The notes beneath the pieces are model-generated. The model saw only the letters and a program-made list of their open reading frames with translations. It did not search any database and was not told the origin of the DNA. From an uncultured Bacteroidales bacterium (GTDB lineage Bacteria; Bacteroidota; Bacteroidia; Bacteroidales; P3): DNA of 49,603 nt. This document shows, in pieces, positions 28,301 through 36,695 of this stretch. Position 1 is the stretch's first letter. Each line of letters begins with the position of its first letter. Position numbers and translations under genes: made by a program. The stretch is from assembly GCA_947168515.1 (NCBI GenBank), contig CAMVMF010000020.1, positions 1 to 49,603 on the forward strand, read 5' to 3'.

Positions 28301-28734
28301 TTCAAGTCGACCCAGTAGCCCATCTGGCGGGTGAGTTCGTCCCAAAGGTCTTTGTACTTCAGCACCTCGGTGCGGCAGGCATGGTTGTATTCGTCCACAC
28401 TAATCTTCTTGCCAATGTCTTCCTTGGTGATGCCGAGGGTCTTCTCTACGCCCAGTTCGACGGGCAGGCCGTGAGTGTCCCAACCGGCCTTTCGGTCGAC
28501 ATGGTAACCCTTCTGCGCCTTGTAGCGGCAGAAAACATCCTTGATGGTACGAGCCATGACATGGTGGATGCCGGGCTTGCCATTGGCCGACGGGGGGCCA
28601 TCGTAGAACACGAAAGAGGGGTGCCCTTCAGACAATTCCTGCCCTTTCTCAAAAGTCTCATTCTCTTCCCAATATTTGCGGATTTCTTCGCCAATCTGGG
28701 TCATGTTAAGCTGTTTGTACTCCTTATAACTCAT
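25321..28734 (-). CDS. ileS: Isoleucine-tRNA ligase, IleRS2-like, with swapped GIHH signature motif
   Basis: 1137 residues, the long form without a bacterial-type C-terminal zinc finger that I can see. The usual HIGH motif is replaced by GIHH at residues 55-58 (context PPSANGKPGIHHVMART). The second class I motif GNKMSKRLGN is canonical. The editing domain is present (TTTPWTLPSNTALCVGP, GTGIVHIAPTFGADD). The enzyme charges tRNA-Ile and edits Val. GXHH in place of HXGH is known from IleRS2 enzymes with very high mupirocin resistance. It appears to be the only ileS here and is driven by a TATATTTG promoter box at 28811. Confidence 0.96.
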   Translation of the reverse strand: MSYKEYKQLNMTQIGEEIRKYWEENETFEKGQELSEGHPSFVFYDGPPSANGKPGIHHVMARTIKDVFCRYKAQKGYHVDRKAGWDTHGLPVELGVEKTLGITKEDIGKKISVDEYNHACRTEVLKYKDLWDELTRQMGYWVDLKHPYITFENEYIETLWFLLKKLYDKGLLYKGYTIQPFSPAAGTGLSSHELNLPGCYRDVKDTTCVALFKLKELKGFDVPAADVPTYAIAWTTTPWTLPSNTALCVGPSIDYVLLDTVHPYTQEPCRIVMAKALMGSFFTEGEPEEKSKLIHATILGECKGAALEGIAYEQLIPWVKPTVVDMAAQTHRTAQEGEAFRIILGDYVTTEDGTGIVHIAPTFGADDARVAKKAGIADLLLYDLDGKQAPMVDRTGKFWKLEDLDPEWVKGNVDVALYEQYAGKFVKNAYDPTKTDKDMSLDVELVVMLKEQGKLFKSEKHTHSYPHCWRTDKPVLYYPLDSWFIRTTALRERMIELNKTINWKPEATGTGRFGNWLENIVDWNLSRSRYWGTPLPIWRTEDGREEICIGSVEELRNEIDKAVAAGFMKENPYKSTDFTAFDLHRPYIDGVVLVSPTGRKMMREPDLIDVWFDSGAMPYAQIHYMGEELKPEQFPADFIAEGVDQTRGWFYTLHAIATMCFDSVAFKNVISNGLVLDKNGNKMSKRLGNAVDPFDTLSKEGPDATRWYMITNSQPWDNLKFDISGVDEVRRKLFGTLYNTYSFFALYANIDGFEYKEADLPINERPEIDRWILSELNTLVKTVDESFADYEPTRAGRAIQEFVDANLSNWYVRLCRRRFWKGEMTADKISAYQTLYTCLETLARLMSPIAPFFSERMFLDLNEVTHRFDAQSVHHVAFPEIHEEMIDKGLEERMELAQKICSMGLSLRKKSNLRVRQPLAKIMLPVQSEDFRQQVELVQNLICSELNIKGVEFLAQDNDILVKRIKPNFKTLGPRYGKIMKAISAQIQAFSQQQIVALESAGKCDLTVEGQPVEILLSDVEIATQDIPGWVVANEGNLTVALDITVSDELKAEGIARELVNRIQGIRKEGFEVTDRIRVELLHGEWDEAVKAHMDYICNEVLCTQLSLVDSIDDPAQQTIEIIEGQPTTILLTPVDR

Positions 28735-28810
28735 TTATATATTATTATTATTTAGTAACACACATATATGCAAACACTTGCGCCCTTGCGGGCACAATGC
28801 ATCCAAAATG

Positions 28811-28818
28811 CAAATATA
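28811..28818 (-). promoter_or_regulatory. -7 box of the ileS promoter
   Basis: TATATTTG on the minus strand (TAnnTTTG), with a leader of about 70 nt before the ileS ATG. The leader contains a GCCCGCAAGGGC hairpin around 28780-28795. No T-box features seen. Confidence 0.5.
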
Positions 28819-28964
28819 CAAAAAAAAAATGACTTTTTATGAATTGAAAATCTTTGTGCACGACCAAAGAGCTCCTTAAAAGCCTTCAAAGGAAAACCCC
28901 ACAACAACTTTGGACTTCGGCTACAGAAAGACAGCAGCATGTGGCATACCTATATGCATGCCAA

Positions 28965-30194
28965 CTACTTAATGGCACCATTCTCAATTTTCCATTTCAC
29001 GTTGACCACCTGAACTTTCGACAGGCTGTCCTCATGCAGAACAATACCATAAGGTTGCAACAATGTGACACAATCCGCCCATGTTTTTGAATTTTCGACA
29101 CACTGAGATACGGAATTGGGCAAGGAGAAATCATTGCTCGTTCCTGTATCGACGAAGACAGGCATTTTGAATTTGTGTCTCAGATCCACCATGAGCCGTC
29201 TCACACAATAGCTGCCAGTATCTTTGCCACTTGGTTTCGACGGATTGTTAATGCCCAAAAGCCATAGGTTCTGGAAGGTGGTGTCCAGGGCAATCAGCCC
29301 ATGGTCGTTTAATGTCTTGACGACTTCCCTATAGTCTGCCGGCGATATCTTTTTTGAAACACCCCGAATCGAAATATCATAGCATTCGCTGTAAATTGGG
29401 TCGTGGTCAAACTGATACAGCACATGCAAATTATCAGGGTCCAAACCAAGGCTCCTATGGTACTCATTCATCAGGTGCTGGACCATTCCGCCCAAGACTG
29501 CATCGTAGTGGACAAGCGTGTCGCTATAGGAATAGCTGAACGACACGGCCTGCCTGTGGCGATGGGCTTCGAAACTGACAAAATCGTCGCTATATGAAAG
29601 AGTGTCGTGACCATCATATAAGAACTGACCATAAGCCACCAGAACACAAGCCGACAGATTGAAGAGTGCATGAATCAGCATGGCATATCGCAACTTGTGG
29701 CAAGACGCCACATAACCCATGACCAGGCCAAACCCAAAAGTGCCTACAATAAAAACCAGGCTGCTCCAGGTGAACGCATAAAACCGTCCTACATGAGCCA
29801 ATGCAAAGAACAAGGATGTACTAATAATCAGCAACAACCTCCTATGGCGGATATGCTTCAATGCGAAAAGAACACATACACTAAGAATGCCTACGGCAAG
29901 ACCCACCAGCCAACCTGCCGCCCAAAAGCAGCATACTGTCTGGAAGATTAACGACCACAGAATAGCTTTTTTGTACTTCGTAGTCCATCCCCTGAAAATA
30001 TACTCTTCGATAATACCCGATAGAACCACTCCCAAAACAACCCATAACGTAATGCCACGAGGCATTACTAACTCATTGAAAGCATCATTGGCAGGCATGC
30101 GGTTGAAACAAAGGATAATGGCATCGCCCACCAACCAAAGTAGTAATCCAACAAACAGTACAAAACGGTATTGTCTACGCAAGGGTTTTTCCAT
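28965..30194 (-). CDS. CPBP-family intramembrane metalloprotease with soluble C-terminal domain
   Basis: 409 residues. The first 225 residues carry about seven membrane helices with the CPBP/Abi motifs: EEYIFRGW (EExxxR, about residue 64), FALAHVGRF (FxxxH, about 129) and HALFNLSA (HxxxN/D type, about 174). The remaining 180 residues are soluble and unrelated to the protease. They contain two stretches around YDHDPIYSECYDISIRGVSK and LRHKFKMPVFVDTGTS that I do not recognise. CPBP proteins cleave transmembrane substrates or, in some bacteria, protect against bacteriocins. The tail may sense or bind a partner. No close operon partner; the next gene is the convergent-side ribosomal unit. Confidence 0.85.
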   Translation of the reverse strand: MEKPLRRQYRFVLFVGLLLWLVGDAIILCFNRMPANDAFNELVMPRGITLWVVLGVVLSGIIEEYIFRGWTTKYKKAILWSLIFQTVCCFWAAGWLVGLAVGILSVCVLFALKHIRHRRLLLIISTSLFFALAHVGRFYAFTWSSLVFIVGTFGFGLVMGYVASCHKLRYAMLIHALFNLSACVLVAYGQFLYDGHDTLSYSDDFVSFEAHRHRQAVSFSYSYSDTLVHYDAVLGGMVQHLMNEYHRSLGLDPDNLHVLYQFDHDPIYSECYDISIRGVSKKISPADYREVVKTLNDHGLIALDTTFQNLWLLGINNPSKPSGKDTGSYCVRRLMVDLRHKFKMPVFVDTGTSNDFSLPNSVSQCVENSKTWADCVTLLQPYGIVLHEDSLSKVQVVNVKWKIENGAIK

Positions 30195-30532
30195 ATTAAT
30201 AATTAATCAAATAAACGTATTCATCACCACTGCACTCTTTTGATGCCCCAACATATATGTTATTTCTCGAAGACACATTACCAAATTCCCGAATGGAAGT
30301 GCAACCGGTCAGTTGGCAATTACACCTCTTCCACATTCGTAAATTATCATAGACCAAACCAAGTTAAGGCCATTATAGCGCAAGTATTTTGCCTACCATA
30401 CATCTTTTACCCACCGATGTCAAAAAAAGAGCATACAACAAAAAACATATAATCACAACATTAGAGAAAACATGAAATATGTTTTCACAAGACAAATATA
30501 CAAAAAAAAAACGATTCCTAAATAAATCGCAT
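30195..30532. other. Gene-free interval
   Basis: 338 bp between the CPBP protease start and the rpmG-operon terminator. AT-rich, with short frames lacking coding character and no RNA gene that I can recognise. It should hold the CPBP promoter, but I see no convincing TAnnTTTG box. Confidence 0.5.
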
Positions 30533-30559
30533 AAAAAAACCCCCGTTTCACAACGGAGG
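30533..30559 (-). terminator. Intrinsic terminator of the rpmG-DUF4295 unit
   Basis: On the minus strand CCTCCGTT, a GTGA loop, AACGGGGG, then seven T. It lies 55 bp past the DUF4295 stop codon. Confidence 0.85.
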
Positions 30560-30614
30560 CTAAAACAAAAGCGTATGAAAAAAAAATATTATTACCGATA
30601 ATGCTGCGCTAGCA

Positions 30615-30770
30615 TTATTTTTTCTTGAGTACTTCTTGCACCTGGTCAGAGAGAACGATGCTCTCTTCGAAGGTATAAGCGTTGGTTTTGGGAGAGCGAA
30701 CCATACGGATCACCTTTGCGTAACTTTTACCGGTAGCGGTTTTCAGGGTTGCAACAACTTTTTTTGCCAT
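30615..30770 (-). CDS. DUF4295 small basic protein
   Basis: 51 residues: MAKKVVATLKTATGKSYAKV, then VRSPKTNAYTFEESIVLSD and a lysine-rich end. This family is essentially confined to Bacteroidota and sits after rpmG, as here (20-bp gap). Size, charge and location suggest a ribosome-associated protein, but no function is established. It ends 55 bp before the terminator. Confidence 0.85.
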   Translation of the reverse strand: MAKKVVATLKTATGKSYAKVIRMVRSPKTNAYTFEESIVLSDQVQEVLKKK

Positions 30771-30790
30771 AGTTCTCTATCTCCTATATT

Positions 30791-30979
30791 TTATTTGATT
30801 TCTTTGTGAACAGTCATTTTCTTCAAGTACGGGTTGTACTTCTTGAGCTCCAAACGCTCGGGGGTGTTCTTTTTATTCTTGGTGGTGATATAACGGCTCA
30901 TGCCAGGGACACCACTGTTTTTCTGCTCGGTGCACTCGAGGATAACCTGCACTCTTGCGTCTTTATTCTTCTTTGCCAT
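30791..30979 (-). CDS. rpmG: 50S ribosomal protein L33
   Basis: 62 residues. Family pieces [37 protein letters not shown] and the basic C-terminus [14 protein letters not shown] are present. Only one Cys remains of the two CxxC pairs of zinc-binding L33, so this is the zinc-independent form. It heads a two-gene unit with DUF4295. rpmB (L28), often upstream in Bacteroidota, is absent; the promoter is at 31072-31079. Confidence 0.93.
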   Translation of the reverse strand: MAKKNKDARVQVILECTEQKNSGVPGMSRYITTKNKKNTPERLELKKYNPYLKKMTVHKEIK

Positions 30980-31071
30980 GTCTTTTATCTATTTTTTTCG
31001 TTCCAAATCGCTTTCTTATCCGCATGGGAAAGAGCATCAACAATCCTCAATACGACCCTCGAAAGCGGTTG

Positions 31072-31079
31072 CAAAAGTA
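31072..31079 (-). promoter_or_regulatory. -7 box of the rpmG promoter
   Basis: TACTTTTG on the minus strand. The leader is about 90 nt and begins CAACCGCTTTCGAGGG; its length leaves room for autogenous control, but I cannot define a structure. Confidence 0.55.
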
Positions 31080-31279
31080 CTACTTTTTTTTTAATCAACA
31101 ACTATTTTTATCAAAAAAAACTTCTAAAGAATCACAATTTATTACATATCAACACACTGCAAATAAACTCAACTGAAACCAGCACACATATTACTGCCTT
31201 GAATATTCAATTATGCGACCCCTTTTCTTCAAAAATGAGCAGCTTCAGATGGTCTTTTTTTACACCGATACCCATGAGT

Positions 31280-32599
31280 TTATTCGTTGGCATAAGTACC
31301 GGCATAGGGGTCGTCGTCATAGCTGTGATAGACGGTCTCCTGCGGCACCTGCGGGGCGAGGGTGTCTTTTTTCACATACTCCCAGCCTCTGGGCGGACGC
31401 TTGCAGTTGCTCACGCTGCCCTGGATGTAGGCAATCTCCTCGTCGGTGAGTTCTTTGTCGCCAGGGATGAAACGCTGACGCCAGAAGGGGAATTCCTCCG
31501 CCAACTCGCCCGAATAGTAGAAGTCGAATCCTATGGCCCCAAAGGTGTACACCTTGTCACGCACTTTGATATGGCTGCCTCCGCAGACGGGGTCGGGCTT
31601 GGGCACCGACTGGGCGAATCCCACGTTGAACAAGGTGAAGAGGATGTCGGGACGATTGCTGATATCGTAGCCCGCACGCTCCCACTGCATCTTAGTTTGG
31701 TGAAGGATGCAGGCAGTATAGAGGTAGGAGTATAAGTGGTTACGATAGTCCACAAGGCGGTTGTAACGCTCGTCGTCCTGCGCCTGCCCTTCCACTGTGT
31801 AGTCGAGCAGATGCTCATACCGCTTGCCCATATAGAAAGGCGACGTGGGGTCCTTTAGGTGTTCCTCGATGGTCTTAGCCGTGGACATCTTGATGCCGTT
31901 GACGCCATAGGAGAACTGCGACTGGACGCTCAGCACTTTCACGGGACCCAAATACTGCTTGATGGTCTCGCGTTTGGTGTTGAACAGACGAATCTGCTCG
32001 CCTATCAGACAGCCCACTATCAGTCGGGGCTCCACTCCGGTCAGTTTGCCCACCTCGTCGATGAGGGCTTTGTCGCGGACGATAGCCTCTTTCAAGGCAG
32101 CCCACTCGGCCCCTTGCATCCAAGGAATCACATTGGCGGCCTCCTGTTGGGGATATTTGTCCAACAGTTTATTCATCTCTTGCAACAAATTGTTGTATTC
32201 GGTCTGATCCTCTATGTACATGCTGCAGGCCCTTATCATACGGTCCACATGCATGGGGTCGTGACTGAATTGGGCAGCCTGGGTGATGAGTTGGGCATTA
32301 GTAGGATAGAACTTACTGAAAGCAACCAACTTGGCATACTGGCGCATCCAGCGCTCTTGATATTGTTGTTCGGTGAAAGTGGAGTCTTGCAGGGCCTTCA
32401 TCTCGTCGACGGAAAGCATATAGCGGTAGTTTTTGTCAACGGCCCCGCGGTTTTTGGTGAAGCCCAGCTGATAGAAAGCCCAGGCTCCGATGATGGCAAA
32501 CCCAGCCAGGGCGAAAAGTCCTACGACAATGTCGAAGATTTTGCGCCCTGCGCTGCGTCTACGCCAGCTTTGCATTGCTGAACTAAGTTTTTTTGCCAT
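31280..32599 (-). CDS. Membrane-anchored protein with lysozyme/lytic-transglycosylase-like domain (putative)
   Basis: 439 residues. A basic N-terminus (AMQSWRRRSAGRK) and one membrane helix (about 24-46) anchor a periplasmic domain. Residues about 185-330 show a pattern like lysozyme-fold hydrolases: a possible catalytic Glu in LIVGCLIGEQIRLF, SYGVNGIKMSTAKTIEEHL in the position of the active-site cleft strands, and NRPDILFTLFNVGF like the ILATLYNxG helix. I infer peptidoglycan cleavage, but the match is by pattern only. It ends in a proline/aspartate-rich tail. It lies 26 bp after nhaD on the same strand. Confidence 0.6.
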   Translation of the reverse strand: MAKKLSSAMQSWRRRSAGRKIFDIVVGLFALAGFAIIGAWAFYQLGFTKNRGAVDKNYRYMLSVDEMKALQDSTFTEQQYQERWMRQYAKLVAFSKFYPTNAQLITQAAQFSHDPMHVDRMIRACSMYIEDQTEYNNLLQEMNKLLDKYPQQEAANVIPWMQGAEWAALKEAIVRDKALIDEVGKLTGVEPRLIVGCLIGEQIRLFNTKRETIKQYLGPVKVLSVQSQFSYGVNGIKMSTAKTIEEHLKDPTSPFYMGKRYEHLLDYTVEGQAQDDERYNRLVDYRNHLYSYLYTACILHQTKMQWERAGYDISNRPDILFTLFNVGFAQSVPKPDPVCGGSHIKVRDKVYTFGAIGFDFYYSGELAEEFPFWRQRFIPGDKELTDEEIAYIQGSVSNCKRPPRGWEYVKKDTLAPQVPQETVYHSYDDDPYAGTYANE

Positions 32600-32625
32600 T
32601 TATTAATTAAGAAAGCATTACTTTA

Positions 32626-34056
32626 TCATACAAGCGGGACTGCTGCGGGTGCCATCAAAGCGGCTGCATTGGCGGCCTCAGCAGGCTCGAACATAAAGGT
32701 GTACATGAGGATGTATACAATAACACCGGCCAGATAGCCCACCAAGGCCAGCCAGGAGATGTTCTTGAGATACCAAATAAAGTCGATTTTCTCCATACCC
32801 ATCACGGCAACACCAGCGGCGGAACCGATGATGAGCAAGCTGCCACCAGTACCGGCGCAATAGGCCAGGCACTCCCAGAAAGCATGGTCGGTGACGAACA
32901 TGACGTTGTCGCCAACAATGGGGTACATCTTCATAGTAGCGGCCACCAGAGGCACGTTGTCGATGATGGAGGAAAGGATACCAATGATTATGTCAATCAG
33001 GAAGAATCCGCTGACGCCTGCCACACTCTTGCCCAAGAAGGCATCGCTCAGGCCGTTGGAAAGCATGCCGAGAATGCCGGCGGCATTCAGTGCGCTAACG
33101 GCCATCAGAATTCCGAGGAAGAAGAGGACGCTGGGGGTGTCGACATGTTCCAGGGTGCTCATGACGGTAGGCATGGGTTTGCCAGCACCCTGCTCTTTCA
33201 AATGACGTCTGTGGCTGCCAATTTCGGTGATAACCCACAGCACTGACAAGCTGAAGAGCATGCCCAGATAGGGAGGCAGATGGGTGATGGTCTTGAAGAC
33301 GGGGACAAAAATCAGGCCGCAGATACCGATGATGAGGATGCGCATACGCCATTCACGAGGAATGTAGTTGTCATCGCCTCCCACATTGTCGGGACGCTCG
33401 ATTTCGCCTTTCATGATAGGCATCAGTGAGAGGATGAACACAGGCACGGCCATGCTGGCTAGCGATGCCAAGATGGTCTTAATCATAATGTTGACCGTGG
33501 TAACCTGACCGCCGATCCACAGCATGATGGTGGTGACGTCGCCAATGGGGCTCCACGCACCACCGGCATTGGCAGCAAGAATGACCATACCGGCAAACAG
33601 CCAACGCTCTTTCTGATCCTTGATCAGTTTGCGGAGCAGGGCGCACATGACGATGGCGGTGGTCATGTTGTCTAACAGGGCTGACAGGAAGAAGGTGAGA
33701 AGGCTGAGGATCCACAAGAGCTTCTTGCGGTTGGTAGTTTTGATGCGGTCGGTGATGATACTGAAACCCTGGTAGTTGTCAATCAGGGAGACAATTGTCA
33801 TTGCACCCAACAGGAAGAACACTGTCTCGGCAGTCTCTCCTAGATTCTCGATGAGCAACGACTTGAGGAAAACATGCCACGACTCGGGGTCGGAAATGTT
33901 AAATCCCGGTCCAAAAACATTCATCGAGAGTGCAAACATAACCCAAAGAACCACTCCCAAAAGCAGGGCGGAAGCGGTCTTGTTAACTTTCAGTGGGTGC
34001 TCTAGCGCAATGCAGGCATATCCCACGATAAAGGTGATAATAATTGCTACTACCAT
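32626..34056 (-). CDS. nhaD: Na+/H+ antiporter NhaD
   Basis: 476 residues, with about eleven to twelve membrane segments of the ion-transporter superfamily. NhaD-type motifs are seen: GAMTIVSLIDNYQGF, FFLSALLDNMTTAIVMCALLRKLI with the conserved DN-T pair, LAANAGGAWSPIGDVTTIMLWI with its N/GGAxSPxGD re-entrant loop, and SSIIDNVPLVAATMKM in the second half. It exchanges sodium (or lithium) for protons across the inner membrane. It is flanked by yidC upstream and the lysozyme-like gene 26 bp downstream. Confidence 0.92.
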   Translation of the reverse strand: MVVAIIITFIVGYACIALEHPLKVNKTASALLLGVVLWVMFALSMNVFGPGFNISDPESWHVFLKSLLIENLGETAETVFFLLGAMTIVSLIDNYQGFSIITDRIKTTNRKKLLWILSLLTFFLSALLDNMTTAIVMCALLRKLIKDQKERWLFAGMVILAANAGGAWSPIGDVTTIMLWIGGQVTTVNIMIKTILASLASMAVPVFILSLMPIMKGEIERPDNVGGDDNYIPREWRMRILIIGICGLIFVPVFKTITHLPPYLGMLFSLSVLWVITEIGSHRRHLKEQGAGKPMPTVMSTLEHVDTPSVLFFLGILMAVSALNAAGILGMLSNGLSDAFLGKSVAGVSGFFLIDIIIGILSSIIDNVPLVAATMKMYPIVGDNVMFVTDHAFWECLAYCAGTGGSLLIIGSAAGVAVMGMEKIDFIWYLKNISWLALVGYLAGVIVYILMYTFMFEPAEAANAAALMAPAAVPLV

Positions 34057-34108
34057 AATTTGTTGGATTTAATTAATATTGTTAGTTAGTGTTGGTTTCG
34101 CTATTAGC

Positions 34109-34150
34109 AGGTGCGGGGACCGCGAGGGGGCGCCTCCGGCCCTCGCACCT
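34109..34150 (-). terminator. Strong GC-rich hairpin after yidC
   Basis: Arms AGGTGCG (34109-34115) and CGCACCT (34144-34150), with further GC pairing inside, 12 nt past the yidC stop. There is no U-tract, so it may mark the mRNA 3' end or attenuate transcription into nhaD more than act as a classical terminator. Confidence 0.5.
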
Positions 34151-34161
34151 GGCTGACAAAC

Positions 34162-36147
34162 TTATCTTCTTTTTTGTTGCTGACGCTGTGCCTCTTCGGC
34201 CATTTTCTGAGCCTGCTCCAAACGCTTCTGGAAGTTGCTTTTCTTGGCAGGCTTATTGCTGTGATTCTGGTCGTAGGCTGCCATGCGGGCACGGACTTTC
34301 TTCTCGCTGGTGAACTTGCGGATGAGAATCATCTGCAGCATGGTAAGGCTCAACGATACAAAGTAGTAGAGGTTAAGGGCTGCCGCCATGCTGTTGAACA
34401 TGAAGAGCATCATGAAAGGCATGAAGTACATCACGAATTTCATGCCGGGCATGGAGGCCTGGCCCTGGTTGCCACGCATGGTGTACCAGGTATAGAAGAA
34501 CTGCATGCCGAACATCAGCAGGCAGAACAACGACACGTGGTCGCCATAAAGCGGGATGTTAAAGCCAAGGTCCAGAATGCTGTCATAGGTGGAAAGGTCG
34601 TCGCACCACAAGAAGTGTTTCTGACGCAACTCTACCGACTGGGGGTAGAACATGAACATGGCCGTGAGTATGGGCATCTGCAGCAAGACTGGCAAGCAAC
34701 CTGCCATGGGATTGTAGCCCGCTTTCTTCTGCAGCCGCTGCATTTCCTGGCTCTTCTTCAGCGCGTCCTCCTGATTGGGGTATTTCTTGTTGAGGGCATC
34801 CATCTCGGGCTTGAGAATACGCATGATGGCAGTGCCCTGATAGGACTTGAAGGTCAGTGGGAAGAGCAGCAGACGCAGCAGGATGGTAAAGACGATGATG
34901 ATGATACCATAGTTCCAGTTGAAGGTCTCCAAGAAGTTGAACGTGGGGATGATGAAGACACGGCTGACAAACTTAGAGAAGATCCACCATCCCAACGGCA
35001 ACATTTTCTCAAAGCCCTGATGCTCGGCGCGCAGATTGCGATACTTGGTAGGTCCGAAGTAGAACCCCATCGGCATGACGAAATCCTCCTTGGCCTCATA
35101 GGTGAGGCCGATGGTACCACTCATGTCACACAGATACTTCTCGTCCTCTACATCCTTTTCGGTCACTTGGGCCAATTCGGCATTCTCAAACGAACTGTCC
35201 GCCATCAATATGGCACAGAAGAATTGCTGCTTGAAGGCTACCCAGTCGAGGTTGGTCTTCACCTGCTTGTCGCCATCGCGGCCGCGGCCCACTTCGACCA
35301 CGTCGCCGGCCGACTTATAGTAGACACTGGAGTAGAACTTCTCGGGGTCTTTGTTGCGGTTGCGGCTGCCCTTGGAGCTGGCATCCACTTTCTCCTGACG
35401 GTTCATGCGGTTGTGCCACTCAAAGTCCATATAGGGGTCCTGGCGGATGACCTTGTTTAGGCCATGGAACGATATGTCGAAATTGACATTGTAGTCGTTG
35501 CCGCCGAAGGCGTAGTAGAACTCAACATAACGGCCCTTGTCCATGCCGTTGCTGTCGCCCACATAGGCTCGTAGGCGCAGGTGAAGCTCTTCCTCGTCCG
35601 AAATCTCGTATTCCGTATCTCCCTTAACTTCCACCAACTGGCCGTTCTGCTCGACATAGGGCACAAACACCAGGTCGCGCGTGTTGATGACACGGCTCTC
35701 CTCGGTGGAGAAAATCAGGTTCATATTGTCGTCGGCAGGGGTAATCAGCTGCAGGGGCATGCTGTCATATGTGGTGTAGTCTTTGAGGATTACCTCACGC
35801 ACCTGGGCACCCATGTTAGTGATGCCTACACTCATTTTTTCGTTCTTCACCAACAGGCTGATGGTGTCGCCGAAAGCACTGGCATTGAATACGCCCATAT
35901 CCCCGCGCTTGTTCATCTGCATCTGGCGTTGCGCCAGGGTGTCGCCGGCCTTGGCCAGACTGTCTAGTTCGGCCTGAACTTTTGCTATGCTGTCGGCATA
36001 GGCCACACTGTCCTCAAAGGCCGCCATGATGGAGTCATGCACACGCTGGCGCTCCGCCAACTCTTCCTTCGAAGGGGCCACCCAAAACATGTAACCGACA
36101 AAGATTGCAAAAATAAGAATCAGTCCGATAATGGATTTTTTGTTCAT
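34162..36147 (-). CDS. yidC: Membrane protein insertase YidC
   Basis: 661 residues. It has an N-terminal signal-anchor (IIGLILIFAIFVGYMFWV), a large periplasmic beta-supersandwich domain (about 90-380), and five C-terminal membrane helices. These hold the conserved NWGIxI-like NYGIIIIVFTILLRLLLFPLTFKS, with the functional Arg in the hydrophilic groove, and GCLPVLLQMPILTAMF. The C-terminal tail is strongly basic (KKSNFQKRLEQAQKMAEEAQRQQQKRR-type), as expected for ribosome contact. It inserts inner-membrane proteins alone or with Sec. A TATTTTTG box at 36202 is the promoter. The usual Bacteroidota neighbour pyrG is not adjacent. Confidence 0.96.
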   Translation of the reverse strand: MNKKSIIGLILIFAIFVGYMFWVAPSKEELAERQRVHDSIMAAFEDSVAYADSIAKVQAELDSLAKAGDTLAQRQMQMNKRGDMGVFNASAFGDTISLLVKNEKMSVGITNMGAQVREVILKDYTTYDSMPLQLITPADDNMNLIFSTEESRVINTRDLVFVPYVEQNGQLVEVKGDTEYEISDEEELHLRLRAYVGDSNGMDKGRYVEFYYAFGGNDYNVNFDISFHGLNKVIRQDPYMDFEWHNRMNRQEKVDASSKGSRNRNKDPEKFYSSVYYKSAGDVVEVGRGRDGDKQVKTNLDWVAFKQQFFCAILMADSSFENAELAQVTEKDVEDEKYLCDMSGTIGLTYEAKEDFVMPMGFYFGPTKYRNLRAEHQGFEKMLPLGWWIFSKFVSRVFIIPTFNFLETFNWNYGIIIIVFTILLRLLLFPLTFKSYQGTAIMRILKPEMDALNKKYPNQEDALKKSQEMQRLQKKAGYNPMAGCLPVLLQMPILTAMFMFYPQSVELRQKHFLWCDDLSTYDSILDLGFNIPLYGDHVSLFCLLMFGMQFFYTWYTMRGNQGQASMPGMKFVMYFMPFMMLFMFNSMAAALNLYYFVSLSLTMLQMILIRKFTSEKKVRARMAAYDQNHSNKPAKKSNFQKRLEQAQKMAEEAQRQQQKRR

Positions 36148-36201
36148 ATCTTGTTGTTATTCTGTATTATCAAAAAAATAGTCACGCAATGCGTGGGTCT
36201 G

Positions 36202-36209
36202 CAAAAATA
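36202..36209 (-). promoter_or_regulatory. -7 box of the yidC promoter
   Basis: TATTTTTG on the minus strand (TAnnTTTG). The 5' leader contains a CACGC-AAT-GCGTG hairpin at 36183-36195, 36 bp before the start codon. Confidence 0.55.
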
Positions 36210-36465
36210 CTAAATTTGTATGGAATAACAAAAATTATTTTCTCCTCCAACATATTTCCCCGTCCCCGAACGGCTTATTCCCCCACCCATAGCCCTCTCC
36301 ATCACGCTCCTCACCCTGTGACTACTTACCCACCGCCTCCCACTCCCCTCCTCCCCCACTCCGCCCTACAACCACGCACCTTCAGCCATCCATCTTTCTC
36401 AGCCCTCATGATTTTGAAAAAAACTTCGCACTGAGGCGATAAAAAATACATCATTTATATTAGAT

Positions 36466-36510
36466 TTGTATTATCGTTTATTTATGAAACATAAATAAAC
36501 GATAATACAA
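36466..36510. repeat. 21-bp perfect palindrome (AT-rich)
   Basis: Arms 36466-36486 and 36490-36510 are exact reverse complements around a 3-nt AAA loop. The arms begin TTGTATTATCG and end TTTATTTATG. It lies in the divergent gap between yidC and the lipoprotein gene at 36696, about 260 bp and 155 bp from their respective promoter boxes. The rest of 36210-36665 shows no gene; a frame crossing the palindrome on the minus strand is not credible. Confidence 0.9.
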
Positions 36511-36666
36511 GCATTGTGAAAATAAGATAGCATTCTGAACATCCAAGGGGCGTGTTCGGCAAGAAAATGGAAGTCCCGGAACAAACGAGAGCGGCGGAAG
36601 GGGGCAGTAAGAGGGGCTATAAACAATATGTTAATAAATATTTTTTTTATATTAAAAAGAATTGCG

Positions 36667-36674
36667 TATCTTTG
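36667..36674 (+). promoter_or_regulatory. -7 box of the lipoprotein promoter
   Basis: TATCTTTG, perfect TAnnTTTG, 21 bp before the ATG at 36696, in a strongly AT-rich setting. Confidence 0.65.
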
Positions 36675-36695
36675 TAACCTCAAAATTATGCAATT

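Noticed and set aside
28735..28964. T-box leader before ileS
   Set aside because: No specifier loop or T-box sequence, and only about 70 nt of leader; an ordinary Bacteroidota promoter explains the region.
36471..36683. 70-codon minus-strand frame
   Set aside because: It runs through the 21-bp palindrome and the promoter of the lipoprotein gene, and has no coding character.
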